From the IMG/VR virus record IMGVR_UViG_3300036861_000610, positions 62,001 through 126,000 of that record: 64,000 nucleotides of DNA, one strand, 5' to 3'. This DNA is from a virus. Below are positions 34,323 to 43,606 of the stretch, piece by piece (the stretch's first letter is position 1; each line of letters opens with the position of its first letter). The position numbers were made by a program, and so were the translations under genes. The notes below the pieces were generated by a model. It was given only the letters and a program-made list of their open reading frames with translations. It was not told where the DNA came from and did no database searches.

Positions 34323-36449
34323 GTGAGCGGGCCGTTGGGTGCAGCCGATGCTGTTGGCGTTGCCTGGGCCGATGTACGTTTCCGCGGCGACAAAGCTCCC
34401 AAAGACGTTGCCAACATCCTGGATGATGCCAGCGATGAGGGCGACGCCAAGATGGCGGACACGGGTGACAAGTGGGGCGAGACCCTCGACGAACACCTAA
34501 AGAAAAGTACTAAGAATACAGGCCGAGACGTTGCCCGGGGCATCTCCGCCGGCATCGAACGCGAAGGCTTCGAGATCTCCCGAGCCACATTGCGATTCGA
34601 CCGCAACGGAAACGCCACATCCACCTGGGTGTCGTACGTCGCCAAAGACCTTGAGAAGGTAATCAAGGACAGCGGCTCCTCCGGTGGCTTTAACAAGGTC
34701 GGCGAGGCCCTTGGAAGCGCCATCGGTGCCGGCTTCAACGTTTCCGGCAAGTCCCCCCTCATCGCGTTCCTGATCCCCGTAATCGGTCTCATTGTCGAAG
34801 CTGTGGGTGCGGCTATTGAGGCCGTCGCTGCGCTCACCTCCCTGCTGGTTCCGGTCCCAAATATTCTCTTCGCCCTTGGCTTGCAGGCAGGAGTTCTGCT
34901 TCTGGCTTTCCAGGGCATGGGCGACGCCATCAAGAACGCGTTTGCTGCCAAAGATGCCGAAGAGCTAGACAAGGCATTGAAGGGGCTTGCGCCTGCGGCA
35001 GCGACTTTTGTCCGAGAATTGTTGCCCCTGCGAGATGTCTTCAAAAATCTGAAGAATGAGGCACAGCAAGGATTTTTCAGCGGACTGACCGACCTGGGCG
35101 AGATCATCGGTCCTGACACTGCCTTGATCAAGACCCTTAACAGCCAAGTCGGCCCCCTGGCTGAGACATTGGGCAGTCTGGCAACGACAGTGCTGCGGTT
35201 CTTCAACGACCCAGTGTTCATCCAGTTCCTGAATACGGTTGTTCCCTCCACCATCGACTGGTTGAGGCAGCTCGGGCCAGCGATTGTCCAACTGCTGACC
35301 GGACTCTCTGAATTTGGTACGGCAGTTACGCCTTTCGTGAACTGGTTCGGCCAGGTTTTCAATCAGGCCATTTTTGACCTAGGTGTCTGGCTAGATGACC
35401 TGGCTCACAACACGGTGTTCCTCAAGTGGCTGGATGAGGTCAAGGGAGACCTGAGCGACGTTTGGGACCTGCTGACTCAGGCCGGCGAACTCATCATGGC
35501 CTTCGTCCACTCTTTGAATGCTGCTGGCGAAGAGAATGGTGGCTTCATTGCCGCCCTTACAGAGCAGCTCAAAATGTTGACAGATTTCTTTAAATCGCCT
35601 CTAGGTGAAGGCGCCCTACGTGCTCTGATGAGCATTGCCGTTGTGTTGAGTCAGATTCTGATTGGCTCGCTTCTTACGATCAGTGTCATCCTCGTCGCCA
35701 TCGAAGGTCTTCGTATGGCGGTTGTCGACCTATTCCATGGAATCGGAGGATTCCTCTCAAGTCTCGGTGACAAATGGGACGAGTTTTGGGCCAAGGTCGA
35801 GTGGGCCTGGAATACGTTCATCGAAAACATCACCCACGGTTTTGCCTCGTTCCGGGACAGCGCGATTGCTGTCTTGACTGGATTCCGGGACGACGTGTCC
35901 AACTACTTCACCAGTATCCGGGACAACATCATCGACTCTTTCAATAACACCATCGAAAGGGTGCGTAACTTCTTCGGCGGCCTCGGCGGAAATATTGCCG
36001 ACGCTGTCGGCAACCTCGGCGGCGTGCTATGGAATGCAGGAGTTAACCTGATTCAAGGCCTGATCAACGGCGCCCTCGCCATGATCGGACCACTGAAGAG
36101 TGCCTTCTCCTGGCTCATGAACAACGGTGTCTTGAGCTTCCTGCCGCACTCTCCCGCCAAGGAGGGGCCGCTGTCCGGTGAAGGTGACCCGATGATCGCT
36201 GGTGCCACCATCGTCCAGCGCATCGCCACCGGTATGGAAATGGAAGCCCCAGCCTTGCAGAGCGCCTCGGCCGTGGCTACCTCGAATGTTCTTCTGGGGA
36301 CCGGTGCCGTACAGATGAACTTCTACGGCGCCACCCCGACCAACGCCCAAGCCGGCGGCATTGGGGCGGCTGCCGGCAACAGTCTCGCCACCACCCTTGC
36401 TCAACGCAATACACGTCTGGCTGTTCGAAGCCTCGGATCGGGGATCTGA
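34323..36449 (+). CDS. Tape measure protein
   Basis: 708 aa from GTG 34323 (GAGGGG 10 bases upstream; TTG 34305 is an alternative). It sets tail length. At the usual ~1.5 Angstrom per residue it predicts a tail near 100 nm. The N-terminus is charged and helical. Residues ~140-210 carry long hydrophobic stretches (LIAFLIPVIGLIVEAVGAAI and LFALGLQAGVLLLAFQGMG), and another lies near 430-465. The C-terminus has the typical LPHSPAKEGPLSG motif of siphophage tape measures. Its stop overlaps the next start (TGATG). Confidence 0.88.
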   Translation: MSGPLGAADAVGVAWADVRFRGDKAPKDVANILDDASDEGDAKMADTGDKWGETLDEHLKKSTKNTGRDVARGISAGIEREGFEISRATLRFDRNGNATSTWVSYVAKDLEKVIKDSGSSGGFNKVGEALGSAIGAGFNVSGKSPLIAFLIPVIGLIVEAVGAAIEAVAALTSLLVPVPNILFALGLQAGVLLLAFQGMGDAIKNAFAAKDAEELDKALKGLAPAAATFVRELLPLRDVFKNLKNEAQQGFFSGLTDLGEIIGPDTALIKTLNSQVGPLAETLGSLATTVLRFFNDPVFIQFLNTVVPSTIDWLRQLGPAIVQLLTGLSEFGTAVTPFVNWFGQVFNQAIFDLGVWLDDLAHNTVFLKWLDEVKGDLSDVWDLLTQAGELIMAFVHSLNAAGEENGGFIAALTEQLKMLTDFFKSPLGEGALRALMSIAVVLSQILIGSLLTISVILVAIEGLRMAVVDLFHGIGGFLSSLGDKWDEFWAKVEWAWNTFIENITHGFASFRDSAIAVLTGFRDDVSNYFTSIRDNIIDSFNNTIERVRNFFGGLGGNIADAVGNLGGVLWNAGVNLIQGLINGALAMIGPLKSAFSWLMNNGVLSFLPHSPAKEGPLSGEGDPMIAGATIVQRIATGMEMEAPALQSASAVATSNVLLGTGAVQMNFYGATPTNAQAGGIGAAAGNSLATTLAQRNTRLAVRSLGSGI

Positions 36450-39400
36450 TGGGAATTTACAACCCCCGCAACCCACAGAACATCGGCCAGGAATGGGTGC
36501 CGATCCGCGATGAGGACTTGGTCCTCAACCCGTTCGCGAACACAATCGAACGTGGTTACAGCTTCCGGCTACCAACCTCCACAACTGTTGACAATGTTCA
36601 CTTCTACCTGAAGCAGTGGCCGAATGAATTCGGCAGCAATATGGTCTACACGGCCAGCATTTATCCGAACGGACAGGAAGCGGCCTCAGGTCCTGTACGT
36701 TCGGTCATTATTCCATGTAACTATGCCGAGGTCACAGGGTCGGCAATCATTCAGACTTTTCCTGGTCTAACCACTGCCCAGAATTTGTTTGCCAATGGCG
36801 ACAACTACTTTTTGTTCTGGACCATGGGGCAGGCCAACCCCGAAGAATGGGGTTTGTCAACATTTTTCGCTGTCAATAGTTATGCACCGCTACTGAATGG
36901 TAAGCGTATCCTCGGCGTTGACCTACTCGCGGGTATCAATGTACTAAATCAAGGTTTCAGCATCGAGGAATCTTTCCAGAGTGTTCGCGTAGATGTGGCA
37001 ACAGACTTTGGCTACACCCCTCTCTCTTATGACACGATGCGTCTGCCGGACCTGATCACTAATCGGACCCCGGAGTCAACAAAAGAAACTGTGCGCATGC
37101 ACATGGGCGATGCTAACCGTTTCTTTGGGGTTGGAAGCGGGACAAGCGCCGGCATTAATCAAATCATGCCTTGGACCTTTTCTGAATTGGCACGATTTGA
37201 GGCCGGGGCAGTAAATAGACTTCGTGTCAGATTCGGGGAGTCTGGGGTTTCGGCTGCACTGGGACCACAGTTCCAGTTCGAATATTGTGCTCTGGAAGTG
37301 TTTTATTGCGAAGAGTCCCGGGTCGCCATGGGCTCGAAAATATTCAATGACGATATTCCTAATCGGCCCTCACGTGATCCTTTTGTACTGGGCGCCAATT
37401 CCATCACTGTTCGTAACCCATTAACTGCAGCCACTGGTCCAATTCTGCCCAATGGTGACTACACGGTCACTATCTCTGAATCGAACCTTGGCGACAACTA
37501 CTACGCCAATCTATATCGCACCGTGGCCCAATTGAACGAAGTTCGACAGCTATACGAGCTGCCCTCGCACCCGGGCGTACAAATCAACCTACCGTTCCCG
37601 CTGAACGAGAATACGATTGGCTCCGAGTTCACGAGCCAGTCGACAGACCTAATTCCTCAGCTGACGATGCACACGTCCACGGGCGCACTGATCGAATACA
37701 GCCACGTCTATGGTCAGCAGTCCGCGGCGCAGGTCTACTCCACCAACACCGCCAGCCAGGAGGTCGACGACCGCTTCGTGGGGGCGGCTCGCCAGTGGCC
37801 GTGGGTAAGGTACTACGCCCGCCGGTTCGGCAAAACAACTATTCCACTGCGCTTGGACAGTGCGAGTCCCACCGTATCCGGGTCCGCCTTCGCGGTTCAG
37901 ATCACGCCAACGGAATTTGACGCCCTCCCGGAAATCACCGATGGCTGGAAGGAGATCACGCTCCGATTCCCCACCCCTCCGACCATGGGTACCGGCTCGG
38001 TCCCCACCTGGCGCTGGTCGGCCACCAACGAAACCGCCGGCAACCGCTGGGAGGTGCTTGGTGCAACTGCCCCCGCCGTCTCAGGAATCGTGCAGGACGT
38101 CAACACCAACTTCTGGCTGCCTTTCGCCCAGGTTCCTACCCCCCAGCGGCTATACCTTGGCACTTATGGCTACCCCGTGTCCGGCGCAGCCATCAACGAG
38201 GACTGGCTTCCGCAGTGGGGGCCGTACGTCTCAGGTACAACCTTCGACAACGCTTCCGATGCAGTCATCATCTTCTCGCAGTACATTCCGCCAATCACCG
38301 GCTTCGGCGTCATCACTGCGAGCCAAGCAATTACGGGAATTGGGCAGAACTGCGGTATCGATCCCTGTGGAATACCAACAGATATTCTCTACAATCGACT
38401 GTTCTGGAGCCCTCCAGTAAACACTGGATCTGCGTGGGATGACTTCACTCGAACTGTGAGTAATAGCCTTGGGACGTCCTCGTCGGGAGGCACATACTCG
38501 ACCACAGGGGCCGCCACGCAGTATGCCGTAAACGGAACCCAAGCGGTGTTTACGCCTGACACTACTGCCGTACAGGCTATTGGCACATTGCCCATTGGCC
38601 CTAACTTCGACGTAACGGTGAAGTTCTCTCTCAATGGAATTCTGAATGCCTCTAGCTCCGCCCGGGTGGGAGTCGTTGGTCGCTTTACCGACTCCAACAA
38701 CTTCTATGACGCCACTATCACAACTATCGCCGGAAGTATTACGTCCGTATCAGTGCGAAAAGTCGTGGCTGGCGTTACTACAATCTTGGATTCATTGTCA
38801 CCGGCTGCACCGAGTTTTGACTATGGGAACATGGTCAATATTCGATTCATGGGATCGGGACCATTCCTGAAGGCGAAGGTGTGGAGTGATCACGTCGATG
38901 AACCAACAATGTGGTTGCTGGAGTTCACCGACACCTCCTTGACGACCGGGAACGGGGCCGGGATCGCAGCGTCGGTCACCACCAACAGTCTCGGCTTGTC
39001 GGTTCTGTTCGACGACCTTCGGATTACGCCGCCGCAGTTCTGGTTCGGCTCCTACGAGCTGCAGCGCTCAGACGAGATCACCGACTGGCAAACAATCATG
39101 TTGGCCACAAATCCAGCTGTCACTGGCTTCAATGACTACGAAGCCCGCACCGGCATGATCAGCAACTACCGCATCCGAACCCTGGACCACTATGACTTCC
39201 CAAGCGACTGGTCGAATACCGTCAGTATCAGTCTGGCCTCGCCAGGAGTCTCTGGCTCATGCCTGAGCCAGGCCCATGTCATGATCTTCACAACGAACGA
39301 ACATCAAAGCGGCTATTCTAACTTGGCTTACTCCAACGCATGGGAGGGCCAGGTAAACGAAGACTTCGCCTTCGCCGAGGCCGGATTCACGCAGCTGCAG

Positions 39401-39712
39401 CCGATGTATGACCGCGATTTCTTCACTGCGTTCAGGCCAAGAGAGCGTGGCGGCGACCAGTTCGGTCGAACACTCCTCGTCCAGGCCGCAGCCATCGACC
39501 CGGCCACATTGCCCGGATTCAAGGCGCTGAGCGACATGGCCTGGGCGGACGTGTCCTACATCTGCGTCCGCGACGAAGACGGCAACCGCTGGTTCGCCAG
39601 CATCAACGTTCCCTCGGGCGTGGTGCAGAATCGCCGACAGCTTTATATGGCCACTGTTCAGATCGTGGAAGTCACTGACACGCCATCACCGGTGGACCCG
39701 ACATGGCCTTAA
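36449..39712 (+). CDS. Large minor tail protein with lectin-like (jelly-roll) domain
   Basis: 1,087 aa. Its position after the tape measure indicates a tail-tip protein. Residues ~1-280 are beta-rich without an obvious family. Residues ~665-860 (FDVTVKFSLNG, ARVGVVGRFTDSNNFYDATI, LKAKVWSDHVDEPTMWLLEF, SVLFDDLRI) have the pattern of a concanavalin-A-like jelly roll, which often binds glycans. Fibronectin-III-like strands follow (YELQRSDEITDWQTI, YRIRTLDHYDFPSDWSNTVSI). It may bind cell-wall or capsule sugars. Bases 36,500-37,500 look more AT-rich than neighbours. Confidence 0.75.
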   Translation: MGIYNPRNPQNIGQEWVPIRDEDLVLNPFANTIERGYSFRLPTSTTVDNVHFYLKQWPNEFGSNMVYTASIYPNGQEAASGPVRSVIIPCNYAEVTGSAIIQTFPGLTTAQNLFANGDNYFLFWTMGQANPEEWGLSTFFAVNSYAPLLNGKRILGVDLLAGINVLNQGFSIEESFQSVRVDVATDFGYTPLSYDTMRLPDLITNRTPESTKETVRMHMGDANRFFGVGSGTSAGINQIMPWTFSELARFEAGAVNRLRVRFGESGVSAALGPQFQFEYCALEVFYCEESRVAMGSKIFNDDIPNRPSRDPFVLGANSITVRNPLTAATGPILPNGDYTVTISESNLGDNYYANLYRTVAQLNEVRQLYELPSHPGVQINLPFPLNENTIGSEFTSQSTDLIPQLTMHTSTGALIEYSHVYGQQSAAQVYSTNTASQEVDDRFVGAARQWPWVRYYARRFGKTTIPLRLDSASPTVSGSAFAVQITPTEFDALPEITDGWKEITLRFPTPPTMGTGSVPTWRWSATNETAGNRWEVLGATAPAVSGIVQDVNTNFWLPFAQVPTPQRLYLGTYGYPVSGAAINEDWLPQWGPYVSGTTFDNASDAVIIFSQYIPPITGFGVITASQAITGIGQNCGIDPCGIPTDILYNRLFWSPPVNTGSAWDDFTRTVSNSLGTSSSGGTYSTTGAATQYAVNGTQAVFTPDTTAVQAIGTLPIGPNFDVTVKFSLNGILNASSSARVGVVGRFTDSNNFYDATITTIAGSITSVSVRKVVAGVTTILDSLSPAAPSFDYGNMVNIRFMGSGPFLKAKVWSDHVDEPTMWLLEFTDTSLTTGNGAGIAASVTTNSLGLSVLFDDLRITPPQFWFGSYELQRSDEITDWQTIMLATNPAVTGFNDYEARTGMISNYRIRTLDHYDFPSDWSNTVSISLASPGVSGSCLSQAHVMIFTTNEHQSGYSNLAYSNAWEGQVNEDFAFAEAGFTQLQPMYDRDFFTAFRPRERGGDQFGRTLLVQAAAIDPATLPGFKALSDMAWADVSYICVRDEDGNRWFASINVPSGVVQNRRQLYMATVQIVEVTDTPSPVDPTWP

Positions 39713-40827
39713 CGAACTTCCCGTACGATCCGCTGCTCGACCTGGCTCCTTGGGTCGGGCAGCGGCAGTGCACCTACCGCTTCGTCCGAATGAACAGCGT
39801 CACTGGCCAATTTATGGGTGAAGTTCATCCGATCCGATCCAGTCCGACAATCTCTCACGACACTACTCGGACAATCAAGCGGCAGCTCAACTTGAGCCTA
39901 GGTGCCGAGGACACTCGCGACATCAATGTGATCCAGGATCGGATCATCCCGTACATGGTGTTCCCAAACGGCGCCGAATATCAGCTCGGGGTGTTCGTCT
40001 TCACTCAGCAGTCGAATCAGATCTTCACTAGTGGTGAATTGTCAAACGTTGTATTGAATGACGAGATGTACATAATCGACCAACAGATAACCAAAGGATT
40101 TGACGCCTCAAATCTGTCACTAACGGCCACAGCTGGTGTTCCAAATGTTGTCATTGGAACGGGCATTGCCAACCGCGGCGCTTCTCTTAGTAGGGTATTG
40201 AACATCCTCCTAGAGGATTTCAATGTCCGTGTTGAAATCGAGTCATCTGAGTTCGTAGTTAATCAGTCCTGGTCGGCCGGGACGATGCGCGGTTCCATCA
40301 TCGAGGCAGCTGCCCTAGTTACGGACTATTTCAGCCCATGGTTTGATAATCAAGGAATTTTCCAATTCATCCGGGCATTCAACCCAGCTTTGGCTATCCC
40401 TGATTTCGATTGGGACGCAGGCAACCAGGTGATGCGGTCCAGTATTCTGCAACAATCTGACGTACTTAACGCCCCAAATCGCTTCGTTGTTATCTCGAAT
40501 GCCCCTGGAGAGCCTGGCGCCGCAGTCTTCGGTATTGCGGACGTTCCCGTCAATGCACCGAACTCGTTCGAGAACCGTGGATTCTACATTCCAAGCGTTG
40601 TTGATATGCAGGTGCTGAACATCCCACAATGTCAGGCAATTGCTCGGAATTTGGCCGAACGTCAAACCATCGTAGAGACAACCACGCTAACAACAGCACC
40701 AGACCCTCGCCACGACAGCTATAACGTAATTAAGTGGCGAGGCGAACAATGGTTGGAGCTTTCCTGGCAGATGACGCTGTCCGAGGGGCAGCCCATGTCG
40801 CACACGCTAAGAAGGTCGTACCACTGA
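39703..40827 (+). CDS. Distal tail / baseplate hub-type protein (DUF5047-like)
   Basis: 374 aa. Pattern SSPTISHDTTRTIKRQLNLSL, then IPYMVFPNGAEYQLGVFVFT and a LTATAGVPNVVIGTGI/NILLEDFNVRVEI core, resembles the hub proteins of actinophage tail tips (DUF5047/gp27-like). The C-terminal YNVIKWRGEQWLELSWQMTLSEGQPMSHTLRRSYH matches the family's ending. It overlaps the preceding gene by 10 bases and the next by one (TGATG). Part of the adhesion apparatus by context. Confidence 0.72.
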   Translation: MALTNFPYDPLLDLAPWVGQRQCTYRFVRMNSVTGQFMGEVHPIRSSPTISHDTTRTIKRQLNLSLGAEDTRDINVIQDRIIPYMVFPNGAEYQLGVFVFTQQSNQIFTSGELSNVVLNDEMYIIDQQITKGFDASNLSLTATAGVPNVVIGTGIANRGASLSRVLNILLEDFNVRVEIESSEFVVNQSWSAGTMRGSIIEAAALVTDYFSPWFDNQGIFQFIRAFNPALAIPDFDWDAGNQVMRSSILQQSDVLNAPNRFVVISNAPGEPGAAVFGIADVPVNAPNSFENRGFYIPSVVDMQVLNIPQCQAIARNLAERQTIVETTTLTTAPDPRHDSYNVIKWRGEQWLELSWQMTLSEGQPMSHTLRRSYH

Positions 40828-41528
40828 TGGAGTCCATTTTCAATGATCAAACGACGATAGCAAACATTATTTCCGCCGGAGCCAAGCAGCTTATTGACAA
40901 TGCAAAAGCATTGGGGCTTACCTGGACTATTAGAATTAGCACAATAGTTAACTCGGGCCCCGACGCCATCACCGGAATTATGGACGGCGACACCGTTCCT
41001 ATTGGCCTCACCAATATGAGTGGTCTTGAAATACGATCCGGCGACCGCGTCTACGTCATCATCACTCCCCCGTCGGGAAACTTCATTTCCGGCAAGGTCG
41101 TTGTAGAAGACCTACGCCTCGGTGCCAACTGTGTCAACTTCGACAGCCTCACCGCCGGCTCCACCACTTCAGCGGTATATGTCGATCAGCCCGGATCGCC
41201 TTCGTTGGCCTTGACCAAGAAGTACGACGGCACCAGCCTAAGATTTGCCTGGGCTCAGACATACTACACGGGATCTCCGGTCAATGCCCTATTCGCCGTT
41301 ACCACAGCAGCCGGAAACCAAGTGTTCTTGGCCAAGCATTTCGGTACCAACGGCGCGACCAACTCACATACCCCTATCAGTGGAGTGGCATCGGCTGTAG
41401 GCATCCCCGCCGGAACGATGATATGGGTCGGAGCGTGGGCCACAGCCGGCGGCGGTGGCGGTGACCTCAAGGTTGATAGCGGGGATTTCTGGTCTTGCTG
41501 CATCGAAGAATTTTGGCCAACGGACTGA
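40827..41528 (+). CDS. Minor tail protein
   Basis: 233 aa from ATG 40827, coupled to the preceding gene. An N-terminal helical part (ANIISAGAKQLIDNAKALGLTW) is followed by beta-rich sequence with Ser/Thr/Gly (GDRVYVIITPPSGNFISGKVVVEDL), a Gly-rich loop and a CCIEEFWPTD end. Layout and position suit a tail-tip or receptor-binding accessory protein. No specific family recognised. Confidence 0.6.
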   Translation: MESIFNDQTTIANIISAGAKQLIDNAKALGLTWTIRISTIVNSGPDAITGIMDGDTVPIGLTNMSGLEIRSGDRVYVIITPPSGNFISGKVVVEDLRLGANCVNFDSLTAGSTTSAVYVDQPGSPSLALTKKYDGTSLRFAWAQTYYTGSPVNALFAVTTAAGNQVFLAKHFGTNGATNSHTPISGVASAVGIPAGTMIWVGAWATAGGGGGDLKVDSGDFWSCCIEEFWPTD

Positions 41529-41555
41529 CCCCTGGTCAACAAGGAGGCACGAGGC

Positions 41556-41864
41556 ATGTCATACAACTTCACAGACCCACTGGTTGCGAGGCTGATCAAC
41601 TCAACCCACACACCGACAGAAATACCCCCAGTCAGCGATGTGCTAGATCCAACTCGCCCGATCGAGCTGACTCTGATATGTGGTCGATGCCGCAATGTAT
41701 GGCCATGCCCTCCCGTACAGCAGTATCGGGACTACATCACAGCGTCCCAGGCTGTTGCCGTCGCCCAAGCTAGGGATGCAGGGTCACACATTGCTCCAGG
41801 TAATGACGCCCGCATAACGCCGTCAGGTCCTTCGAAAGTTCGAGATGCCTTCAGTCGAGGGTGA
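41556..41864 (+). CDS. Small tail-region protein with Cys motif
   Basis: 102 aa from ATG 41556, preceded by AAGGAGGCACGAGGC. It contains ELTLICGRCRNVWPCPPVQQYR, a CxxC...C arrangement that might bind zinc, and an ARDAGSHIAPGNDARI segment resembling fibre proteins. It is the last gene of the tail block; the hairpin and candidate promoter of the glycosylation cassette follow. Confidence 0.6.
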   Translation: MSYNFTDPLVARLINSTHTPTEIPPVSDVLDPTRPIELTLICGRCRNVWPCPPVQQYRDYITASQAVAVAQARDAGSHIAPGNDARITPSGPSKVRDAFSRG

Positions 41865-41883
41865 CGGAGTGTCGCGTACATCC

Positions 41884-41923
41884 TTGAAGTGTTGCGCCGG
41901 TCACCCTGTTAATGTGACCGGCG
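41884..41923 (+). promoter_or_regulatory. Candidate promoter overlapping a perfect inverted repeat, ahead of the glycosylation cassette
   Basis: A perfect 10-bp inverted repeat, CGCCGGTCAC (41895-41904) and GTGACCGGCG (41914-41923), has a 9-base spacer and no T-run. It overlaps a possible promoter: TTGAAG (41884-41889), 18 bases, GTTAAT (41908-41913). An operator over a promoter would let the cassette be switched separately from the tail genes. It could equally be a stand-alone terminator for the tail operon. Confidence 0.35.
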
Positions 41924-41974
41924 ATAGAAAGCTGGGGCAAATTTGAACGCCTGACCGAGGTAAAGGAGTCCGTG

Positions 41975-42001
41975 ATGGATGCGGGTGAAGGTCAACAGTG
42001 A
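41975..42001 (+). CDS. Possible 8-residue leader peptide
   Basis: ATG 41975 lies six bases after a strong AAAGGAG (41962-41968). It opens a frame MDAGEGQQ that stops at TGA 41999-42001, overlapping the GTG start of the glycosyltransferase (GTGA). GTG 41972 is an in-frame alternative. This is the arrangement of a leader peptide coupled to the next gene, but a chance frame is quite possible at this length. Confidence 0.22.
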   Translation: MDAGEGQQ

Positions 42002-43093
42002 AGGTGTGCGTGATGCCGGCAGACACCGCTGGCTGCGGTTTTCTATAGGCTCATCTGGTCGGCTGAGTACCTGCAGAACCTTGGGTACAACATCGAAATC
42101 CAGTACCCAAAGAACAAGGAGATGAACGACGGGAAGGACACCGGCCTAGAGGTTCACTTCCGGGGCACTGGGCTCTCTCAGGCTGACGCCGAAATTATCG
42201 ACGTCAAAATCCCCAACGACGCCGACGTCTTGGTCATGCAGCGCCTAAGCCATAACTGGCACGCCAAGGTCATTGAGATCCTCCGAGCCAAAGGCGTGGC
42301 CATGGTTATCGATATGGACGATGACCTCAGCTGCATCCACCCTGACAACAAAGCCTTCGTCAACTACCACCCCAAAAATCCGAGGACGCCTCACTCGTGG
42401 AAAAACGTCGAGCAGGCGTGCAAGGCCGCCACGATGGTAACTGTCTCCACACAGCAGCTCATGGGGGTCTACGCCCGCCACGGCCGCGGGCAGGTCATCG
42501 ACAACTACGTGCCCGAGCGTTACCTCCGGATCAAAGTCGATCAGGATAAGGTGTTCGGCTGGGCCGGGACGACGGACAGCCACCCGAACGACTTGCAGGT
42601 GACTGGCGGGGCGGTTCAGGAACTTATCAACGATGGCTACGAGTTCCGCGTCATTGGTCCAGTCACCCAGGCCAAAGGCGCCCTTCGACTGAAGGGGCAA
42701 CCCGAGCACACTGGCGTCGTGCAGCTGGTGAACTGGGCCTCGGAGATTGCCCGACTACAGGTCTCTATCGCCCCGCTGGCAGCGACCTCGTTCAACACCG
42801 GAAAGTCTCGACTCAAGCTTATTGAGGCCGCCTCTGTCGGCGTGCCGTGGGTTGGTTCCCCACGCGCCGAGTACCGTCGCTTCCACAAAGAGTCGGGTTC
42901 AGGCCTCCTCGTCGATAGCCGTAAAGATTGGTACAAGGCTGTCAAGCAGCTGATGGATGACGCCCCTCTTCGTCAAGACCTGGGTGAGAGGGGACGCGAG
43001 TATATGCGGGACCAGACGATAGAGAAGAACGCCTGGCGGCTATGGGAAGCCTGGGAGCGGGCTCTCAACATTCAGCGGCACGGTGGGAAGTGA
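41998..43093 (+). pseudogene. Glycosyltransferase, GT-B type, with a T-tract frameshift near its start
   Basis: From GTG 41998 the frame reads MKVCVMPADTAGCGF, then stops at TAG 42046. Reading three instead of four T's at 42039-42042 restores GFYRLIWSAEYLQNLGYNIEI and joins the long frame ending at 43093. The paralogue at 44985 has the matching N-terminus (ATDSAGCWWYRLRLPLMAL), so the reconstruction is sound. The downstream body shows GT4-like features: MVIDMDDDLSCI, VTVSTQQLMGVYARHG, VFGWAGTTDSHPNDL, KSRLKLIEAASVGVPWVGS. If the extra T is real, only a shortened product from ATG 42122 is possible. A homopolymer sequencing error or phase variation are alternatives. Confidence 0.7.
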
Positions 43094-43323
43094 GCAAGCT
43101 GAATCGGGAGCAGGCGCTTTCGGCCATCGAACGAGGTTTCCGCGAAGACCCAGACGACGATCCCCGCATGGGAGTCGACGGCGGCTGGTGGCATCCCGAC
43201 AACGGTGACACATTCGTCACGCTGTTCGAGCTGCTGGTCGACAAGCATGGCCTGGACCCAGACGATGCTTACGGCATTCTCGGCGGAGCGTTCGGAGCGG
43301 CAGCCGATGAATACGGAGACTGA
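43090..43323 (+). CDS. Small acidic protein in glycosylation cassette
   Basis: 77 aa from GTG 43090, overlapping the glycosyltransferase stop (GTGA). Helical and acidic: NREQALSAIERGFREDPDDDPRM, then TFVTLFELLVDKHGLDPDDAYGILGGAFGAA. No family recognised. Its tight coupling to glycosyltransferase genes suggests co-expression but not a role. Confidence 0.6.
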   Translation: MSKLNREQALSAIERGFREDPDDDPRMGVDGGWWHPDNGDTFVTLFELLVDKHGLDPDDAYGILGGAFGAAADEYGD

Positions 43324-43606
43324 TCCGGCGGTCACGTTGGAGAACCTGACCGCTGGCTACAGGGAACGGCTCCAGCGCCACACCGAAGAGCTAGAGGTGA
43401 TTGTCCCTCTGTGGTGGGTGGGGAAATGGGGGCATGAGGCTGTGGCTGCTGCAGCCGCCCGTCTCCACGTCAAGGTAACAGCGGTCGACGCCTGGCAGGA
43501 CGACAACGAAAGCCGCCTCACTGCACTCGTATTTGAAGCCGGCACCTGGCACGTCGAGCGCGGCCCGGCCATCGACCTATCTGGAGTACAGCAGCATGGA
43601 ATCTGA
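43307..43606 (+). CDS. Small protein of unknown function in glycosylation cassette
   Basis: 99 aa from ATG 43307, overlapping the previous gene by 17 bases and the next by 11. Sequence features: VTLENLTAGYRERLQRHTEELEVI, a WWVGKWGHEAVAAAAARLHVKV helix, and a beta end (RLTALVFEAGTWHVERG). I do not recognise it. The double overlap makes it part of the same transcription unit. Confidence 0.55.
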   Translation: MNTETDPAVTLENLTAGYRERLQRHTEELEVIVPLWWVGKWGHEAVAAAAARLHVKVTAVDAWQDDNESRLTALVFEAGTWHVERGPAIDLSGVQQHGI

